Below, piece after piece: positions 34,501 through 45,710 of a DNA stretch of 64,000 bases. The position numbers were made by a program, and so were the translations under genes. The stretch comes from Schistosoma haematobium. Its lineage: Eukaryota; Platyhelminthes; Trematoda; Strigeidida; Schistosomatidae. The notes under the pieces were generated by a model. The model saw only the letters and a program-made list of their open reading frames with translations, ran no database searches and had not been told where the DNA came from. How positions within the stretch are numbered: the first letter of the stretch is position 1; each line of letters begins with the position of its first letter. Where the stretch lies: the NCBI RefSeq assembly GCF_000699445.3, contig NC_067199.1, positions 28,790,402 through 28,854,401 of the forward strand. Reading direction: 5' to 3'.

Positions 34501-34737
34501 GCTTCTCTCGACTACATTGACATGAACGAACCGGTTACCGTTCTCCATTATCGAGTTATCATGCCTCAAATTCACTAACGTTTGACATTCAGTAACTGCT
34601 TCCAGTAGGATCATGCCGGGACAATGTTCGAGCATCTTTAGGATTCTTGTTCGGATGTCAGCATCCTCGGGTGAACACAGGCCACGGGCAAATGCTAGGT
34701 ATTTAAACTGGTCTTCTTTCATGGATGACAACTTCAA
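34486..34737 (-). pseudogene. Gypsy Gag central fragment
   Basis: An 83-codon frame with KEDQFKYLAFARGLCSPEDA then DIRTRILKMLEHCP, matching the plus-strand copy at 59853-60077 (TEDQFKCLIFIKPLQSPQDA then EIRTGLL). Same family, opposite strand. Confidence 0.7.
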
Positions 34738-34749
34738 CCTCTCACATTC

Positions 34750-35154
34750 TCAGTTCATAATTCCTGACTGTTTCACCCAGTCATCACCTGGTTCTTTCAT
34801 TATATTCAAGCATCGGTAACGGATATTAAATAGAGATGACTGTTCTCCATCGATTTGAGACAGGGTTCTAATTGTTTCATCAAAAATAAAGTTTCGTGGG
34901 TTCTTCGGGAGAATAAAGTTATTATGGCGTTCATTTTCCGTCGACCCAAATTTTTTTAGATGTATTCTGACTTCTGAGGCGTCATCCAGTCTAAAGAGAT
35001 CAATATCGAACAAATCTTCACATTTCTTAAACCAAGAGTCAAAAGTAACACCTGCTACACCATCAAAATTAAATCCATAGATTGCAATAATGATTGAATC
35101 AAGATGAGATACTTGTAAGTCACCAGAATAAGGGTTTTGCTGGGACAGACACAT
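34750..35154 (-). pseudogene. Gypsy Gag N-terminal fragment
   Basis: A 134-codon frame with FDSWFKKCEDLFDIDLFRLD followed by a leucine-poor helical stretch and LPKNPRNFIFDETIRTLSQI, the layout of gypsy Gag (a W-F-xx-E-D-L-F entry). A further short frame (35055-35288) covers the N-terminal side. Stops separate it from the central fragment. Confidence 0.7.
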
Positions 35155-35460
35155 TTTCTACATAAGGGCTCCCATGATTGTGATTTAAGACTGTTCAAAC
35201 CGCTTCTCTTGACGCTCCAAATAGAATTCCAGTTGCTCCAAAAAATATTTATTGTAGTTTTCCTCGTCGCCACTGATATGTCTTCCAATTGAACGCTAGA
35301 TTTGATTCCTGAGCCTTTCTAGCAAACCTCAGGCTAGATCTACACAGCAACTTGAACACGAGCGAAGTGGTCCGAAATATGGCAGAAGAAACTCTTTACT
35401 CCAATGGTTCGTTTATTCACAGAAATTCCAGCGTATCTGTAAGATTTTGAATGGCCTTGG

Positions 35461-36940
35461 GTTTCCGGAAAATTTTGGGACGCTACCAAATATATTAGCA
35501 GTATAGGTAATCATCCAGTTAGAAACTCGACATGTGACTATTCACTTTCTAGATGTTTCAGGTAAAACTTCTAGTGAATACTGATTGGATAGATACTTCT
35601 GTGTTTTCAAGGCCTTTATTTGGCTTTTCTTGGGGAGCTTTCTGGATCTTCCCAACATATTGATATATAATTGACACCACAGTAAGTAAATATTAGCAAT
35701 TAGCGAGGATTTGTTGAACACAAAACAGTAACCATTAACATCAATGAATTCGTGATAAATATTAGACCTCCATCCTAAGTGTTTAAACAACTTAAAAGTT
35801 ATATGCACACTAAACGCTCGATAATGAAACTCATTATCTGAATAATAACTTCAAAATATGCATTCAGATACCACTATTTAGCATATTGTAATATTATTGT
35901 TATTATGTAATACAGTAATTGATTTCGGGCTCATATTATCGAGCTGTATATTGTAAGTACTCAGTGCAACGAAAATGCCAAACAATGAATTGAAGATCGA
36001 GTGGATTATGTTTTTATTCAGTATGAAAATATAATAACAGACAGATTCGATCCAGACTTTTTCATTCAAAAAGAAATGGCAAAGCTGAGGAAACTGGATT
36101 TCCAATTAAGTAGTTATCATTTTTGTGAAGGTAAAAGGGATTGAAATAGTCATAAGATATGTTTCGAAGTGAACGACTTGATACTAAATACGTCTTATGA
36201 CACTATGCACAATACGTTGATATCACGGAATGCAGGATTTTCAAACAATCCTTTTGATGGCCTCTGCACACATTGATATTTATCATAGTGAATTATTGAT
36301 TGAAAAGCAAAAAAGCACATATGCTCAATGGTTGCATTGGAATAGTAAAATTCCATGTTGTACTTTCAAAATATCATTCCTGACTACTTCAATTAGTTCA
36401 GTGAAGCGTTTTAGAAACCGATTCGAAAAGGATTAATGTTTTCGAGGTATTTTCTCTACAAACACCGCTTAACATTTCATAAATATTCAGTTCTTAAATT
36501 TTACAGTAAATCATAATGGTACGGATTATTTTACGGTTGGGACAACTATGGTTAGAATATTTATATATATTTTTGATGCCTACTGAATAATTAGTCAGTA
36601 GCCATACGACGAACAAGAAAGTCAACAGTGAATTTGTTGTCGAATTTATCATTTGTGATAACGCAAAAGGCCTTGTATTTAGTACTCCAGTCATTGAATA
36701 GCACATATTCTACACTTTTATGTACAAATAAGGACTAGTTTTAAAATATTGTGAGATATTTTTGTACTACATGTAAGTGCTTAAATCGAGATTTTCTTAT
36801 TACCTGGCCGCATGAAATCAACTGTAAACTTGTGAAGGAAACCTGTATGTTGTTAAACTATTCAGAGATCTGCTTGGACTATTAACTTACAAAACAAATG
36901 TAACTGCTTATTGATATCTCAAAATAAATATTTTTTACAG
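35461..36940. other. Intergenic AT-rich stretch
   Basis: Only chance-length frames. A 68-codon plus-strand frame at 36230-36436 was considered and not accepted (see rejected). Confidence 0.4.
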
Positions 36941-37138
36941 AACAAACATTACACTTTTACTCTCATTGTAACATTAAAACAAATGAAATCTAGCAGACCT
37001 ATCACTTTTCAACAGTCAAATTCACCAGTTGATCTAAGCAAGACTACCATTGAGAACCTGGAAGCACTGGATGGACATTTCAATGAATTTTGTATGAAGC
37101 TGTACAATTGTATGTATGAAGGTACAGATGGATGTTGA
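36941..37138 (+). CDS. Possible orphan terminal exon
   Basis: Follows a good acceptor (aatattttttacag). Reads open in phase 0: N-K-H-Y-T-F-T-L-I-V-T-L-K-Q, then a helical-looking acidic stretch with Cys (NEFCMKLYNCMYEG), then TGA at 37136-37138; AATAAA lies about ten bases later. It has protein-like composition, but no partner exon was found on either side, so gene membership is unknown. It could be a last exon of an alternative gene A transcript or a chance frame. Confidence 0.3.
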   Translation, partial: NKHYTFTLIVTLKQMKSSRPITFQQSNSPVDLSKTTIENLEALDGHFNEFCMKLYNCMYEGTDGC

Positions 37139-37154
37139 GGAGAAGGAAAATAAA

Positions 37155-39640
37155 AAATCTTACACCCTTAAAATTAGATAGGGACATTTTGCGATACAAT
37201 TTTTCGAAAAGATAGATAATAAAACAATAACAGCTTAAGGCCATAGTACAAAAAGCCAGACCATACTACTCATACAAATAAAATTGTGGTTTACATAAAG
37301 CACGTGTTGTTTCAAAAGGCGGTGGTCGAAGATTCAGGTAAACCTTATAGACAGTTACCAATTCATTCACATGATTACAGCTTGCTAGATATTCAAGAAT
37401 GGGACCTCTAACCGTTTTTTCACTGTGCCCTTAAGAATCAAACAGCATAATGCCCCTATAAAAGTGTTGAAAGCGAACACTGACTCTGATTCATGCATCT
37501 CACTCCACAGATGTAAATGAACTGACAGATAAACGCCGGCTTTCCAAGAACTACGACGGAGCCTCCAGAGGCCTTAGAGGAGCCGAAGAGTCCTAGCCAA
37601 TCAAAGCATGATGGAGCTTTCTAGAATGTCAACGTGGCATGCTACTATTGGTCAGTAGCATAATATGTCTTTTAGCGGATTGGCCAAAGTGTGATTTCGA
37701 TTTAACAAATGTTAACATCTATAAATACCCGTGTTTTTCTGTACAAAAAATGAACCTTTGAAGTAAAGTGTTTTTCGCTTATTTTTAGTACCATTAAAAG
37801 AGGTGGTAACGAGAGGTACATTTCAAAAGCACTATTCACTTCCTTCATCCTAATAACCAGAATCGATTTAAAATACATGTCGATTAGAAAACGCATACAA
37901 ATGCCCTGGTTCCTTTAATTCTCGGTCATTTATGGCTAACATGGTCAACCATCTAGTAGATTAACTGATTTTCATTTATTCTGCTTGTCATCAAATTACT
38001 TGAAAATGAGAGAATTCATTTGAATGAAGTTCTTCATTAAACATTTGGAAGAATGAAATTAGTATCCATAATCTATGAAGATGAAATACACATCCACCAA
38101 GGTTTCCCATGCAACATATATCTATGACAAAACGCACAAATATTGGTTGATGTTGAATGTGTGCACAGCATGTGAATTTAGGATGGTTATATAAAATATA
38201 ATATTTTGATGACTAGCATGCAATGTGAACTAAAATTAGGTTTATGTTAAGTGAAACCGTTTAATATCATTATTAGTCTCCCGAATACACAATTCATTTA
38301 CTTTGCATTCATCCTATTAAATTCACGTAAACGTTTCACACAATGTAGTCTTCCAGTAAACATTTGATTGAATTAGTAATTGCACCATTATTTCTCTCAC
38401 CCAATCTGACTCATTGATTTTGATCATGAAGTGCATGGTTGACATTAAGTGACCGGCCAATATGATTCCCTACCACCCATTTTAAAAAAATTGTGGGGTG
38501 TGAATGAAAAATTTAGGTATCGTTGATTGGTGAACTTGTTTTGCAAGTGTGTGCTCAAGTGGTAATGAATAAACATTTTGTTACCTTTAATAATTTTGTA
38601 ATTGGTCGTAAACTGTTCATCTTTGTAATCTGATTAGTTGAAATTGAAATCGCATCTGGAGCTGTGATTGGATGTCAGAATTTTCATTTTTGACATTTGA
38701 AATTTATTGATAATGAATAATATTTTTTGTGTAATCTTAGTCTTGAAAAAAATTTAGACTTTTGAAGAAAAAAACACCAACTTAATTGCATTACCGTGCA
38801 ATCCTACTGTTAGTGAATGTGTATTGGGATCAATTTTTGTTTTCCGATCAAGTATACCTTGAATTGAAGTCGTTAATTATCTGAACACGAATAATTATAT
38901 GTATCTCAGTAAAAGAAAGTTTTTGGGAAAAAGCATCTGTAAACCGGTTTGAATATTTGATAATTGTGATTACTGAATGAGGTCGGTAGTCAAATATTTA
39001 ATACCAAATTAATAAACAAATTATCACCAAAGTGTTTGCATAGGTTTTTTTGGTAACACATGGTGTGTAAATGGGAAAAAGAAATCAACATATCAATAAA
39101 TCATTATGATAACTTACTGGTTGCAATATGTATAATTCATGTGAAGCAACCGTAGACGATCATTTAATGAACCGACTTTGACAGTATATGAAAATTTTTT
39201 TATTGGGATGGAGTTTTTTTTAAAAAAAAATTGCCGGTCGGGTAATATTATTCGTGAAGATTGCATCATAAATAGTAAATGAGGCTACGTACTAATCAAG
39301 GGGTAAGGAAGAAAATGATTTATGGGTCAGATAATAGTGCAATTGACAGATATAAAGAAAAATGACAAACATAAAGGTCATAATAATAAACTGAACAATA
39401 ATCAAGAAAACTTGTATAAGATAGTAATAATAACTGATTAGAGTTTAAAATTGCAAAACGATGATTAAAATAACTCAATAAAGATCAAATAAAAGTGCGG
39501 AAAAAAAACCAGAAACATACCCATAAACGGTATATATATATACGAATGTACAACTTAAGTAAATGATTTCGTCGAAAAGAAAATTTTCTTCAGTGAATGC
39601 TGTTTTTCTTATTCAATGACACTATGGATTATTTTAATTA
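37155..39640. other. Intergenic; possible LTR-like patch at 37480-37790
   Basis: 37480-37790 is more GC-rich and has ccaatcaaag at ~37597 and ctataaataccc at ~37719, an arrangement like an LTR promoter; no duplicate was found. The rest is strongly AT-rich with nothing recognised. Confidence 0.3.
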
Positions 39641-39658
39641 GATAAGAGAAAATAAGAT

Positions 39659-39895
39659 TTGAATAAGATAGTTTGTAAGTGCATAAGAAAAATTGGGTCA
39701 CTGACCCCGCGTAGAAGCGCTTCACACAGGCGATCTGTCTCTAGACCACGAGAGACGGATAACCCTGACTGGTGCTGGCAGCATAACCAGTATGGAAAAT
39801 GTTCCAGAACTTGCAGAAAACCCTGCAATGTTCGCAACTCACAATCGACTGACACGAAAAACAATTCGGGAACCTTCCTAGCCGGCACGCGTTAA
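39659..39895 (+). pseudogene. LTR-retrotransposon Gag C-terminal fragment
   Basis: A 78-codon frame with many Arg/Ser (RRSASHRRSVSRPRE) followed by CWQHNQYGKCSRTCRKPCN, a Cys/His cluster (C-x3-H-x6-C-x3-C-x3-C spacing) common at the end of Gag in several schistosome LTR elements, and a final GTFLAGTR before a stop. The protease that would follow is absent: within ~40 bases the retrotransposed RTE copy begins. Confidence 0.6.
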
Positions 39896-40027
39896 CGGCA
39901 GTCGTATGTATTCGATAATCTATGTTAAACAATTACTTACTTTTACTTTACTTACGCTTGTTACTCCTCGTGAAGGAGCATGGGCCGTTCACCAGCATTC
40001 TCCATCCAATCCTGTCCTGGTCAATCC

Positions 40028-40288
40028 TACTACAACTCTTACAAATACTTGGACTTTAATTTCTCCAAGTGCCACTGATGTATATAAACAAATGTGTACT
40101 GGAGGACCGTTTGAATTTAATTTCAATATGTGTCTGGCTGAAAGACGTTGTTCATTCTTTACGTATTGGATCAACAGAATTGTGAATGGTATTGCTACTC
40201 TAAATTTTACAAAAATAGATGTATATAAAAGTGGTTCAGATGTGCGGTTCTCAACCTCATTCTTCATAAATTTGACATCTGAACGTAG
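40028..40288 (+). pseudogene. Retrotransposed copy of gene A exon 1
   Basis: Differs from the copy at 3461-3720 at one position (cgt versus cat) and from the parent exon at ~11. It lies in an open frame 39906-40298 that starts with an ATG upstream of the RTE tail and has a hydrophobic signal-like beginning ([17 protein letters not shown]). The stop is four codons past the old splice donor. Expression is unknown. Confidence 0.75.
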
Positions 40289-40351
40289 GTTAGTTTAAAC
40301 TGATTAAATTCTACGTTGTTCATTAATTGTATTATATGCTACTGTAACTAG

Positions 40352-40401
<50 letters not shown>

Positions 40402-40409
<8 letters not shown>

Positions 40410-40863
40410 GCCTGTTACTCCTCGTGAAGGAGCATAGGCCGCTCACCAGCATTCTCCATCTAACCCTGTCCTGGGCAATCCTTTCTAGCTCCTTCCAGTT
40501 GTAATTCATCCTTTTCATATCTGCTTCTATTATCCGACGTAATGTGTTCTTTGGCCTTCCACTTTTCCGCTTCCCTTCAGGATTCCAAGTTAGGGCTTGC
40601 CTCGTGATGCAGTTTGACAATTTGCGTAATGTATGTCCTATCCATTTCCATCGTCTCTTCCTGATTTCTTCTTCAGCTGGAAGCTGATTTGTTCTCTCCC
40701 ACAGTAGGCTGTTGCTGATGGTATCCGGCCAATGGATGTTGAGTATCTTGCTTAGACAGCTATTTATAAATACTTGTGCCTTCTTGATGGTGGTTGTTGT
40801 AGTTCTCCAAGTTTCAGCTCCATACAATAAAACTGCCTTGACGTTGGTATTGAAGATTCTCAC
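40402..40863 (-). pseudogene. RTE C-terminal region, copy 2
   Basis: 153 codons almost identical to 3806-4267; HTLRK replaces TTLRK and one Arg/Lys differs. Same end (SNRRK). Confidence 0.8.
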
Positions 40864-40893
40864 TTTTATATTGGTTGAAAGTTGTTTCGAGTT

Positions 40894-41196
40894 CTATATG
40901 TTCTTCAACTGTAAGAATGCGACCCTTGCTTTGCTGATCCTCGCCTTTACGTCTGCATCGGATCCTCCTTGTTCTCCGATTATGCTTCCCAGGTATGTGA
41001 AGGATTCTACATCTTCCAGAGTTTCGCCATCAAGTGTGATTGGATTGCTGTTCTCCACTTTGAATTTGAGGACCTTAGTTTTCCCTTTGTGTATGCTGAG
41101 GCCTACTGACGCAGAGACTGCTGCTACACTGGCTGTCTTTATCCGCACTTGTTCATGTGTATACGATAGGAGGGCTATGTCATCTGCGAAGTTCAA
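40894..41196 (-). pseudogene. RTE reverse transcriptase C-half, copy 2
   Basis: Begins within motif C (NFADDIALL) and ends at the same TAG as the 3.3-kb copy. Separated from the N-half by the one-base deletion near 41240. Confidence 0.8.
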
Positions 41197-41201
41197 ACCG
41201 T

Positions 41202-41981
41202 CTAATTGGTTCTGAGCTGTCCATTGTATTCTGTGTTTTCCTCAGATGTCGAGGTCTTCATAATCCAGTCGACCACCAGAAGAAAGGGGAAGGGAGAGAG
41301 TAGACAGCCTTGTCTGACTCCAGTCCTTACTTGGAATGCATCTGTCAGCTGTCCTCCATGCACTACTTTGCACTGTAGTCCGTCGTATGAGTTCTGGATA
41401 ATATTGACAATCTTCTCAGGAACTCCATAGTGTCGAAGAAGTTTCCACAACGTCCTCCTATCCACACTGTCAAATGCCTTTTCATAATCAATGGAGTTGA
41501 TGTACAGTGACGAGTTCCACTCAACTGATTGTTCAGCGATGATCCATAGTGTTGCGATTCGGTCTGTGCACGACCGATCCTTACTGATACCAGCTTGTTG
41601 ATCTCGAAGTTGGGCGTCTACTGCATCTTTCATCCGGTTCAGCAACACTCTATTGAAGACCTTCCCTGGTATTGACAGTAGTGTAATGCCTCTGTAGTTT
41701 TCACATTTGCTCAGATCTCCTTTCTTTGGAATCTTGACGAGGTGTCCTTCTTTCCAGTCCATCGGCATTCGTTCCTCCTCCCAAATCTTTTTGAATAGAA
41801 GGTAAAGCATGTTTGTAGTAACTTCGATGTCTGACTCCAGTGCTCCAGCTGGTATGTTGTCGGGTCCTGCTGCTTTCCCGTTCTTGATTTGTCTGACGGC
41901 CATTCTGATTTCGCCCGTCGTTGGTGGGTTGACGTCTATGGGAAGGTCTGTATGTGCTGTTTCGATGTCCGGTGGATTCAT
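41202..41981 (-). pseudogene. RTE reverse transcriptase N-half, copy 2
   Basis: 259 codons with KIPKKGDLSKCENYRGI, YEKAFDSVDR and GVRQGCLLSPF, then runs out of frame after TSTSEE where the parent has TSTSEGK. Confidence 0.8.
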
Positions 41982-42183
41982 AGGATCCGGCCTATTCAGG
42001 AGTTCCTCGAAGTGTTCTACCCATCTGTTCCGCTGTTGTTGAATTTCAGTTACTGGCTTGCCTTCTTTGTCTCTCTGGTTTACTGTATTTCCCTGATAGT
42101 TTCTTGGTTATATTGAGAAGCTGTTTCATATTTCCTTCTCTAGAAGCTTTTTCTGCCGTCGTTGCTAGTTCTTCCACGTACTT

Positions 42184-42432
42184 CTACTTGTCGGTTCCAA
42201 TGCTCCTCTTCACTTGCTTGTTTGCTTCTGTGTATTCAGCTTGTGCTTGAACTTTCTTTGCTTGCGTTTGGTTGTTGTTAATTGCTGTCTTCTTGTTCTT
42301 CCTTTCTTTAAACTTGTCCAGAGTTTCTATAGAGATCCATTCCTTATGATGGTGTTTCTGTAGGCCCAGAACCTCTTGACACGTTGAAGTTAATGCTTCT
42401 TTGATGCCTTTCCAGTTGTCCTCCATAGTAGT
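42184..42432 (-). pseudogene. RTE linker, copy 2, cut by 5' truncation
   Basis: Matches 5589-5831 to base 42432 and then enters unrelated sequence. The open frame happens to continue to 42504, but those codons are flank, not element. Confidence 0.7.
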
Positions 42433-43444
42433 GGATAGACATCTAAAGTCTTGAAAACTCTTGGCAGTTGTTATCTTATCAAATACTAACCATCCTTCAT
42501 TCATATCTTTTTATTTGTATACATTCTGGTAGAACGAGTCGTAAAAACATTAAAATCCATACACGCAATCGAAGGTATAAAAGCTCTATAATCCCTTACC
42601 TAGCAAATATACTCTGTGACCAACATGTTGTTAGAGTTGATCTAGTCAATATCCTATATTCCTAATCATATCTCTAGTTGGAAAGTTGAACAGATTCAGA
42701 TCTATTTTCATCTTTTTCTTTTCTTTTTCGTTGTTTTTGTAAAAGAAGCTTGTGGAAATACCTCCATTAATAATAACAATAACATTGCGAATCACGTATG
42801 ATCTAGAATTTGAAGTAATTTGGGATTGCTTGAAATGGGCCGAGGATTGGCTCTTAATGCACAATCACTAGACAAAAGATGAAATCTGACGAAATTCATG
42901 TAGATACCTACTCGTGTTATTAAAAGCATTTATTGTCCGGAATCCCATTCTGTGAAGAATGAGACTCTCAGAAGTCATGAAATTCGGTTGTGAATGCATG
43001 TTAACTTCTCACATTTACGACGATTTCTGAACTAGAATATGGAGTATGGAAAGCTTTCGACCAATTAGTTTGTGCATCCGTTTAGAAGAATAATTAGTTT
43101 GAACGAATAAAGACCGTAAGAACGAACTCGTCCCTTGGAAATTTTAGTCCTGATAATTCTCAATCTGTGCTTTTGTGATGAATAAATTAATCATCAACTT
43201 AATTACAGCAAATTGGTGTGTTATCAATTGTGTAATTTTACTTCGTTCGTTCGGAAATTCTTCTGAATAAATCAGTTAAATTTGATCCCAGTGCGGTACC
43301 ACAGAGACTCCATCCATTTAGAAATACTTCACATTACTGAACTGAAATGGCAAACAATTAAAGCACTCACGAGTAAGGTTTCCGAATTCTTAACTCGATA
43401 AATTAAAAATGAAGTGTATCACAGAAAGAAAATATATTTCCGCT
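42433..43444. other. Intergenic AT-rich stretch
   Basis: No recognised feature between the RTE copy and the plus-strand RTE relic. Confidence 0.4.
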
Positions 43445-44375
43445 TAACAGCTAAATGTGGCCAACACGTTTATGAAGACATCATGGGACGACACGGACTG
43501 GGTGAAAGGAACGAAAATGGTGAGAGGTTTGCAAACTTATGTGCCTTCGAAAAACTGGTCATAGGCGGCACAATATTCCCACATAAACGCAACCACAAAC
43601 CACATGGACTTCATCGGACCACACTACGTAGAACCAAATCGACCATATGTACATCAATAAGAAGTTCAGGAGGACGATGGAGGATGTGAGAACCAAGAGA
43701 GGAGCTGATATAGCCTCAGATCACCACAAGAAGCACCACCGTAACAAATGGATCACTGGATAAGATTCAAGAAAGAAGGAACAAGAAGGCAGAAATCAAT
43801 ATCAGCCGAACAAGAGAAGAGAAAGTCATAGCATGAGCTTAATTCACAGAGGTGAGCAAGCAGAAGAATGGACGCATCAGATTCGACAAACGCAAATATG
43901 TGCAAGATCTAGCAATGACGGCGGAAAAGGTTGTAAGAGAATGAAACATGAGAAAATTGTATGGTACAACAAAGAAGCTCGCTGGAAATTATCGTAAACC
44001 AGAACGACCAGTGAAAAGCAAGTAGGGCAAAGTAATCACCAACATTAGAGAACAGAGAAACAGGTGGGTAGAACACTTCAAAGAACTCTTGAATCGACCT
44101 GCCACACTGAACTCACCCAACATCGAAGTAGTTGGCCCACTAACAATGGAAGAGATCAGCATGACCATCAGATAAATCAAGAGTGGCAAAGCAGTGGGAC
44201 CAGACAATATTCCAGCAGAAACACGGAAAGCAGACGGAGCAGTAACTCCAAAGATACTCAACATTCTCTCCTGCGAAATTGAGGATGAAGAACAAGTACC
44301 GACAAACTGGAAGGAAAGTCACCCGATCAAAATCCCAAAGAAAGGCAATGAAGCGAAATTGACGGACTGATACAA
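43445..44375 (+). pseudogene. Decayed RTE copy, endonuclease end to RT start
   Basis: The plus strand reads YEDIMGRHGLGERNENGERF and IGGTIFPHKR (endonuclease, 43470-43590), then RRGADIASDHH-like and linker remnants, then RWVEHFKELLNRP and IKSGKAAGPDNIP-like words across frames (44060-44215) and the IPKKG start of RT (~44330). Many indels. Deleted for everything beyond the early RT. Opposite in strand to the other RTE copies. Confidence 0.7.
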
Positions 44376-45551
44376 AAATAAAAACGTGATGTATTCAGTA
44401 ATTCAAACTAAGTCAGAATGCAAACCATTGTCTCATTACTTGATGTTTTCAATGAGACGTGAAATCAACACCTTTAACTGGAATACACTTAGTCGAACTA
44501 CATTGGTGCATCTGAGAAATTCAAATTCGAAATAAAACAGTGCGAACTAATTGACTGTAATTAATTCAACATATAAATACATTTTCAGTTGAACTGTTAA
44601 AAGCAAACAACAGTTTTAACCACACTATTATAGAGGGTGCATTTAAAATGGTGGTAGATCACTTCAATTCTTGTTCCGTATTGTAGTTATTTATTACAAA
44701 CAATTGCAAGGTGTGACACGGAGAGTTAATTCACTTTAACTACTATGTATCCGTAACGTAATAAACGTAATGAAAATAATGGTGAAAGAACATTTATTCA
44801 CTGAAGCATTCCAGATAGACAATAGAAAGGCTTAAATACCGGTGTCTTATATTCATTCAATTTGTTGTCCTTAAATTATCTGCAGGCTAAATTATAACAA
44901 TGCTTTATTACAATATGACAGATATCAATTGTTTCAGTAAAGGGCAATTGATGTATTAAATAAAACAAGATATCAACGACCTCTTATAGAACACCATTTT
45001 GTATTGTTCACTTATCAAGTCAACGTATAACATTGTTTTTTTCAGTCACCTGGTTACCAAAGTGTTAGGCTTTTTCATTTACCTTAAGGACAACTTTGCA
45101 AGTAATACAGTGTATTACAGTTTCATCTCAGGTTCACTTCATACTTTCAACTCACTATCGACCAAAATACTAAAGACTTGTTATCATCATTTTATTTTTG
45201 GTCAGTATAAGAGTATGTAGGAATAATTGTTGCTATTGGAGTTTTCAAATTTTTTGTTATAGAAAAATTCATTCATATGACAAATATATGGACTGTCAAC
45301 AGATTTCTTTTGTTATTAGGGATTAGAATAAATAGGTGTAACTACCCAAAATCCAGTGACTGCATTCCGATTGGCTGAAACGACTACATATTTTGCAACT
45401 ATTTAAATGAATTCAGGTTTACTTGAAATTAATTTAGCTACTGACTGAAATTAGTTAAATCATCCGAAAATATTTTAAACAAAGTTGAACCCAAAATTTC
45501 ATCATCATCATCATCACCTTCGTTTTACTTACATTTTCACATTCATACATA
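44376..45551. other. Region upstream of gene B
   Basis: Presumed promoter and 5' UTR region of gene B. No TATA box or known motif can be claimed; a (TCA)n run lies at about 45500-45517, ~35 bases before the start codon. Confidence 0.35.
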
Positions 45552-45609
45552 ATGATCGTCTATCAAAGAATTCCAACAGATTTGATCATTATACTGATTC
45601 ATGCTGTTT
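45552..45609 (+). CDS. Gene B exon 1, start codon and signal peptide
   Basis: ATG then V/Y/R-containing N-region and hydrophobic core (TDLIIILIHAV): a classic signal peptide. Donor gttt|gtaagt, phase 1. The start was chosen because the downstream exons join in phase to a Cys-rich EGF module, as expected of a secreted protein. Confidence 0.7.
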
Positions 45610-45658
45610 GTAAGTTGATGAATGATTGTTTAGGTTTAAACTAATATATTGCATTCAG

Positions 45659-45710
45659 TAGTTCATGGATCATTTGAACAATCGTCAAAATTGTGTGAAA
45701 ATAATTCATC
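45659..45710 (+). CDS. Gene B exon 2, first Cys of EGF module
   Basis: Acceptor tattgcattcag after a 49-base intron; donor catc|gtaagt; phase 1 to 2. Completes the signal region (LVHGS) and contributes KLCENNSS, whose Cys is the first of the EGF module. Confidence 0.7.

Larger units (their letters stand above)
33590..35460 (-). mobile_element. Gypsy-type LTR retrotransposon relic: Gag, zinc knuckle, protease region, RT start
   Basis: Minus-strand order: Gag (35290-34490), zinc-knuckle region (~34495-34370), protease region (~34330-34060), RT N-terminus (34031-33590). The RT piece ends abruptly near 33590 before the catalytic box; RNase H and integrase are missing. 35300-35460, upstream of Gag, may be leader or LTR. 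Related to the plus-strand copy at 59.4 kb: both share EDQFKxLxF and SPxDAxIRT in Gag. Confidence 0.75.
39936..42432 (-). mobile_element. 5'-truncated RTE copy carrying a gene A exon as 3' cargo
   Basis: Plus-strand order: (CTTA)n-like tail (39936-39953), 70-base RTE 3' end, exon copy (40028-40288), 62 bases of gene A intron with the original target sequence, (CTTA)n (40351-40408), then RTE body to 42432. The body is ~99% identical to 3812-5837 and shares its TAG in the RT, but adds a one-base deletion near 41240. It stops at the base matching 5837. No clear new target-site duplication was found. Structure fits 3' transduction from the 3.3-kb locus followed by 5' truncation. Confidence 0.8.

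Noticed and set aside
36230..36436. 68-codon plus-strand frame considered as an exon
   Set aside because: The acceptor is weak, no donor of GTAAG type falls inside the open part, and no neighbour with matching phase was found.
42433..42504. Extension of the RTE linker frame past the truncation point
   Set aside because: Nucleotide identity to the 3.3-kb copy ends at 42432; the following codons are flanking DNA that is open by chance.
44999..45220. Plus-strand frame after tttttttcag, considered as an exon upstream of gene B
   Set aside because: Needs a phase-2 upstream exon, none of which was found. Its product is a low-complexity hydrophobic run and gene B has its own signal-peptide start downstream.
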